DNA of 17,269 nt, taken from positions 1 to 17,269 of the forward strand of contig JADGJC010000564.1 of NCBI GenBank assembly GCA_027596075.1, given 5' to 3'. The notes under the pieces are model-generated. The model was not told the DNA's origin. It saw only the letters and a list, made by a program, of their open reading frames with translations, and ran no database searches. Source of the DNA: Rhizophlyctis rosea. Its lineage: Eukaryota > Chytridiomycota > Chytridiomycetes > Rhizophlyctidales > Rhizophlyctidaceae. Positions 15,209-17,269 of this stretch are shown here, piece by piece; position 1 is the stretch's first letter; each line of letters begins with the position of its first letter. Made by a program: the position numbers and the translations under genes.

Positions 15209-17143
15209 TCAGTGACGACTTCGTCGGTGGAATTCCCTCCTTTCCTCCGGCCATTTCAACTCCCCTCTTTCTGTCAAGCCTGACTGCAAGATTTTTCTGA
15301 GTATTCTGCACCCCAAACCCCTTCCGACCAGCCATCCAAATGCCGCGTACGTTGTGGTCCCAAAGCCCGACCGCAAAAACCCGTGCCCATCTCTCCTTTG
15401 GAATACGAAACCGTCCTCTACTCCTGACTGTTTGTGTTGTGCGATCAGCAGGCGCATAGAGTCTTTGAGAATATCCGTCATATCGTAGATGTATGTACTC
15501 ATCACCCCCGACACTTTGTCCCTCTGAATCACTAGCCGATCTCCGCTGACGTAGTTGGTGGTCGGTGCTATATGTTCGGGGTCGTATTGAAGCTCCTGAA
15601 ACTCCCGTGACCTCATCGGTGGTCGTTCCTGATACAGTGCGATGAGGACAGCTCGCTGCAGCTTCCATCGGTCCACCATTTGTAATGGTGATGCTAGCGT
15701 CTCTTCTAACCACTCCAGGACCTTGCGTTGGTACTCCTTCTCCAATTTTCCCAAAGATACCCTGAGGAGGTCCTCTTTCTCGCTCCACATGGCCGGATCC
15801 CCACTTCGACGTTGCATCGCCTGCTTCTCATTCACACTTCGCTGTCTCTCGCGATACAACGATCTTGCGTATTTGAAGTTGCTTGTGCTCCCGAATACGG
15901 AAATCTGCTCATTCTCGTGGTTGTCGAAACAGTGGGTGAAAACGTCGATGCGGCTGAGAATTTTCGCCGCAGTGCTTCCGGCTACCTTGCTTTCGGCTAC
16001 CTTCTCGTAGATCCAATCGAGGGTCTCGTCAGGCTTATGGGGAAACATATCGGTAGAAAGTGAGGAAAGCGTTTTTGCATAATCACGCACGCTGTCTTCC
16101 GATAGTGGCGCTCCAATCTGCTCAACCGGACCACTTCGTTTACGGTGACGACGCAGGACGCTTTCGATGAAGGCTTTTGTGAGTGGTTGGCGAGGTTGTG
16201 ACGTCTCAACATCCCCATCAGGTTGGTAAAGCCCCTCAAGTTCGCTGTCTGAATCGTCTTCCCTCTCCCAATCAAAACGATCAAATTTCCGCGGAGGTAC
16301 TTCTGACCGCCCCTCAACATGTTCGGTCGTCTCGACATCCATGCTGACCCTGTCGTCATCCTTGTCGTCATCCTTGTCGTCATCCTCCGATGGCCAGTCG
16401 TTTCCCATCTTCCCTTCCCCGTCCTCCACTTGCTCTGTTCCATCCTTCTCAACACCCCCCTCACCCACCTCACCCCCCTCACCGCCCTCGCCACCCTCAC
16501 CGCCCTCATCGCCTTCTTCCTCTGCGTCCGGTCTAACCACGTCGTTTCCATCCATGTCGACCAGATTTCCTGTCACTACCCCGTCGTCCTCCACAGCCTC
16601 CTGTTGACCCCTCCTGCCCGTGACAACCCTCCCAATGACTTTGACCAGATCATCACTTGAAACGCCCTCCATCCCTGCGAGCAACGAACATGACTTCACT
16701 GACGACGCCTCATCTATGCCGTCGGTACTGACACCTGCAACCACCCACTGAAGGAAGAGAACGTCCTCCGTCAGAGCCGACGCCCGTCGTATGAGTGTTC
16801 GCCTCACATCCGATGTGGCGCCGTTGCAACCGTTGAAAAGATCAGCTTCCATCACCTTCTCGGGGTCGTAATCAAGCAGTTTCACGGCCTTCACAACGTG
16901 ATCTTTGTTGTCCCCGTCCGTTTGATTGCCGTGAAGAGCGAGACTGCAAAGGAACTGACCGGCTTCTGTGTCGAGATTGTGCTCATGCAGTGTACGGACA
17001 ACAGACAAGACGCTGGACGGATCTGCTTGACGGCTAGCTCTCAGGACCGATTCGTATGTATGTAAGGGTGCGTTGTTGGTTGACGCAAGGGTTACCATGG
17101 TTGCGGGAATAATGGGTTGGGTGTTGACGTCGATTTCGGTCAC
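15209..17143 (-). CDS. telomere-adjacent tyrosine recombinase (Crypton-like), ending at an in-frame TGA, 644 aa
   Basis: ATG at 17143 opens 644 codons to TGA at 15209-15211. Residues 1-200 are helical and of unknown type. Residues 208-300 are low complexity (GGEGGE and KDDDKDDD repeats, made by 12-nt DNA repeats). Residues about 345-410 resemble the SAM-like core-binding domain of phage-type integrases (LSEDSVRDYAKTLSSL). Residues 490-644 are the catalytic domain: LYQERPPM-R511, Lys543 in the beta-hairpin, GCRIL-R616-K, and H644. The TGA follows H644 directly. A tyrosine sits nine codons after H644, the spacing seen in lambda-type integrases, so the nucleophile lies beyond the stop. The enzyme as written would be inactive unless the TGA is read through or is an error. 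Only 51 nt separate the ATG from the telomere array, and transcription runs inward. Fungal Cryptons and Starship captains are related tyrosine recombinases. The exact subfamily is uncertain. Confidence 0.75.
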   Translation of the reverse strand: MTEIDVNTQPIIPATMVTLASTNNAPLHTYESVLRASRQADPSSVLSVVRTLHEHNLDTEAGQFLCSLALHGNQTDGDNKDHVVKAVKLLDYDPEKVMEADLFNGCNGATSDVRRTLIRRASALTEDVLFLQWVVAGVSTDGIDEASSVKSCSLLAGMEGVSSDDLVKVIGRVVTGRRGQQEAVEDDGVVTGNLVDMDGNDVVRPDAEEEGDEGGEGGEGGEGGEVGEGGVEKDGTEQVEDGEGKMGNDWPSEDDDKDDDKDDDRVSMDVETTEHVEGRSEVPPRKFDRFDWEREDDSDSELEGLYQPDGDVETSQPRQPLTKAFIESVLRRHRKRSGPVEQIGAPLSEDSVRDYAKTLSSLSTDMFPHKPDETLDWIYEKVAESKVAGSTAAKILSRIDVFTHCFDNHENEQISVFGSTSNFKYARSLYRERQRSVNEKQAMQRRSGDPAMWSEKEDLLRVSLGKLEKEYQRKVLEWLEETLASPLQMVDRWKLQRAVLIALYQERPPMRSREFQELQYDPEHIAPTTNYVSGDRLVIQRDKVSGVMSTYIYDMTDILKDSMRLLIAQHKQSGVEDGFVFQRRDGHGFLRSGFGTTTYAAFGWLVGRGLGCRILRKILQSGLTERGELKWPEERREFHRRSRH

Positions 17144-17194
17144 ATCAAACGAACAGAACCCAACGACTCGGAGAAGGCAAAGGATCGTCGTAAA

Positions 17195-17269
17195 GGGTTA
17201 GGGTTAGGGTTAGGGTTAGGGTTAGGGTTAGGGTTAGGGTTAGGGTTAGGGTTAGGGTTAGGGTTAGGG
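17195..17269 (+). repeat. telomere: GGG followed by 12 perfect TTAGGG units
   Basis: The array runs perfectly from 17195 to the last base. The G-rich strand points outward, as expected for the right end of a chromosome. There are no degenerate units at the proximal side: the array changes abruptly into unique sequence (GTCGTAAA). No TTAGGG unit pair was found inside the window. TTAGGG is used by many fungi, animals and some protists. Confidence 0.97.

Noticed and set aside
15117..15788. Minus-strand 223-codon ORF
   Set aside because: It lies in another frame under the recombinase catalytic domain, whose motifs are clear in the main frame.
16319..16660. Plus-strand Ser/Pro-rich ORFs opposite the recombinase
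   Set aside because: They are the antisense of the Gly/Glu and Asp repeats, and low complexity keeps several frames open.
6159..17143. An alternative genetic code that reads TAG or TGA as sense
   Set aside because: Other well-supported genes here end at TAG in the expected place (nuclease fusion, CoiA-like), and one stop per broken gene does not suggest reassignment.
1..17194. Internal telomere repeats or a target-site copy of TTAGGG n
   Set aside because: Only single partial matches such as CTAACT or TTAGGT were seen. No tandem pair lies away from the right end.
1..17269. tRNA or rRNA genes
   Set aside because: No cloverleaf with A and B boxes and no rRNA-like conserved segment was found by eye.

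Overview
The window reads as a chromosome end from a eukaryote. The right edge (17195-17269) is an uninterrupted (TTAGGG)n array with its G-rich strand running 5'->3' outward, the orientation of a true terminus. Several genes need short introns of about 55-75 nt with GT/AG borders, some with a CTAAC-type branch site. This, with the telomere repeat and the gene families, suggests a fungus, perhaps an early-diverging or zoosporic one because of the giant-virus-type Bro/MSV199 gene. The organism assignment is inference.

Layout, left to right. 1-118 is a 37-bp minisatellite. 256-1554 (+) is a 432-aa protein I do not recognise. 1813-2416 (-) is a small two-helix membrane protein with an unresolved splice pattern. 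2621-2999 (+) is a compact two-exon gene for a 104-aa protein made only of a PCNA-binding (PIP-box) peptide and a GRF zinc finger. 3000-4350 holds small ORFs and a promoter-like block with bZIP-type sites, including three TGACGTG copies at exact 10-bp spacing. 4352-5321 (-) is a spliced single-pass membrane protein. 6317-7108 (-) is a low-complexity gene broken by an in-frame TAG. 7357-8799 (+) is a Bro-N/MSV199-type gene, of giant-virus type, spread over three frame segments. 8800-10356 is poorly resolved, with two weak minus-strand ORFs.

10359-13221 is the most coherent part. It carries a four-exon gene fusing a PD-(D/E)XK nuclease domain to an Ifi-6-16 (ISG12-type) hydrophobic domain. A convergent paralogous PD-(D/E)XK gene faces it, followed by a CoiA-like nuclease with zinc-binding cysteines at both ends. 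13400-14560 holds a small unknown gene, an inverted repeat and a decayed copy of sequence also found at 9402-9485. The last gene (14561-17143, -) is a tyrosine recombinase whose ATG lies 51 nt from the telomere array. Its frame is interrupted by one TGA exactly between the predicted catalytic histidine and tyrosine, then stays open through coding repeats to a Myb/SANT-like C-terminus.

Most recognisable genes act on DNA: a recombinase, three nucleases, a PCNA/ssDNA-type adaptor and a viral-type DNA-binding protein. They fit a subtelomeric accessory island, possibly a recombinase-borne mobile element with conflict-system cargo. Several genes carry one apparent lesion each, which could mean subtelomeric decay or base-level assembly errors.
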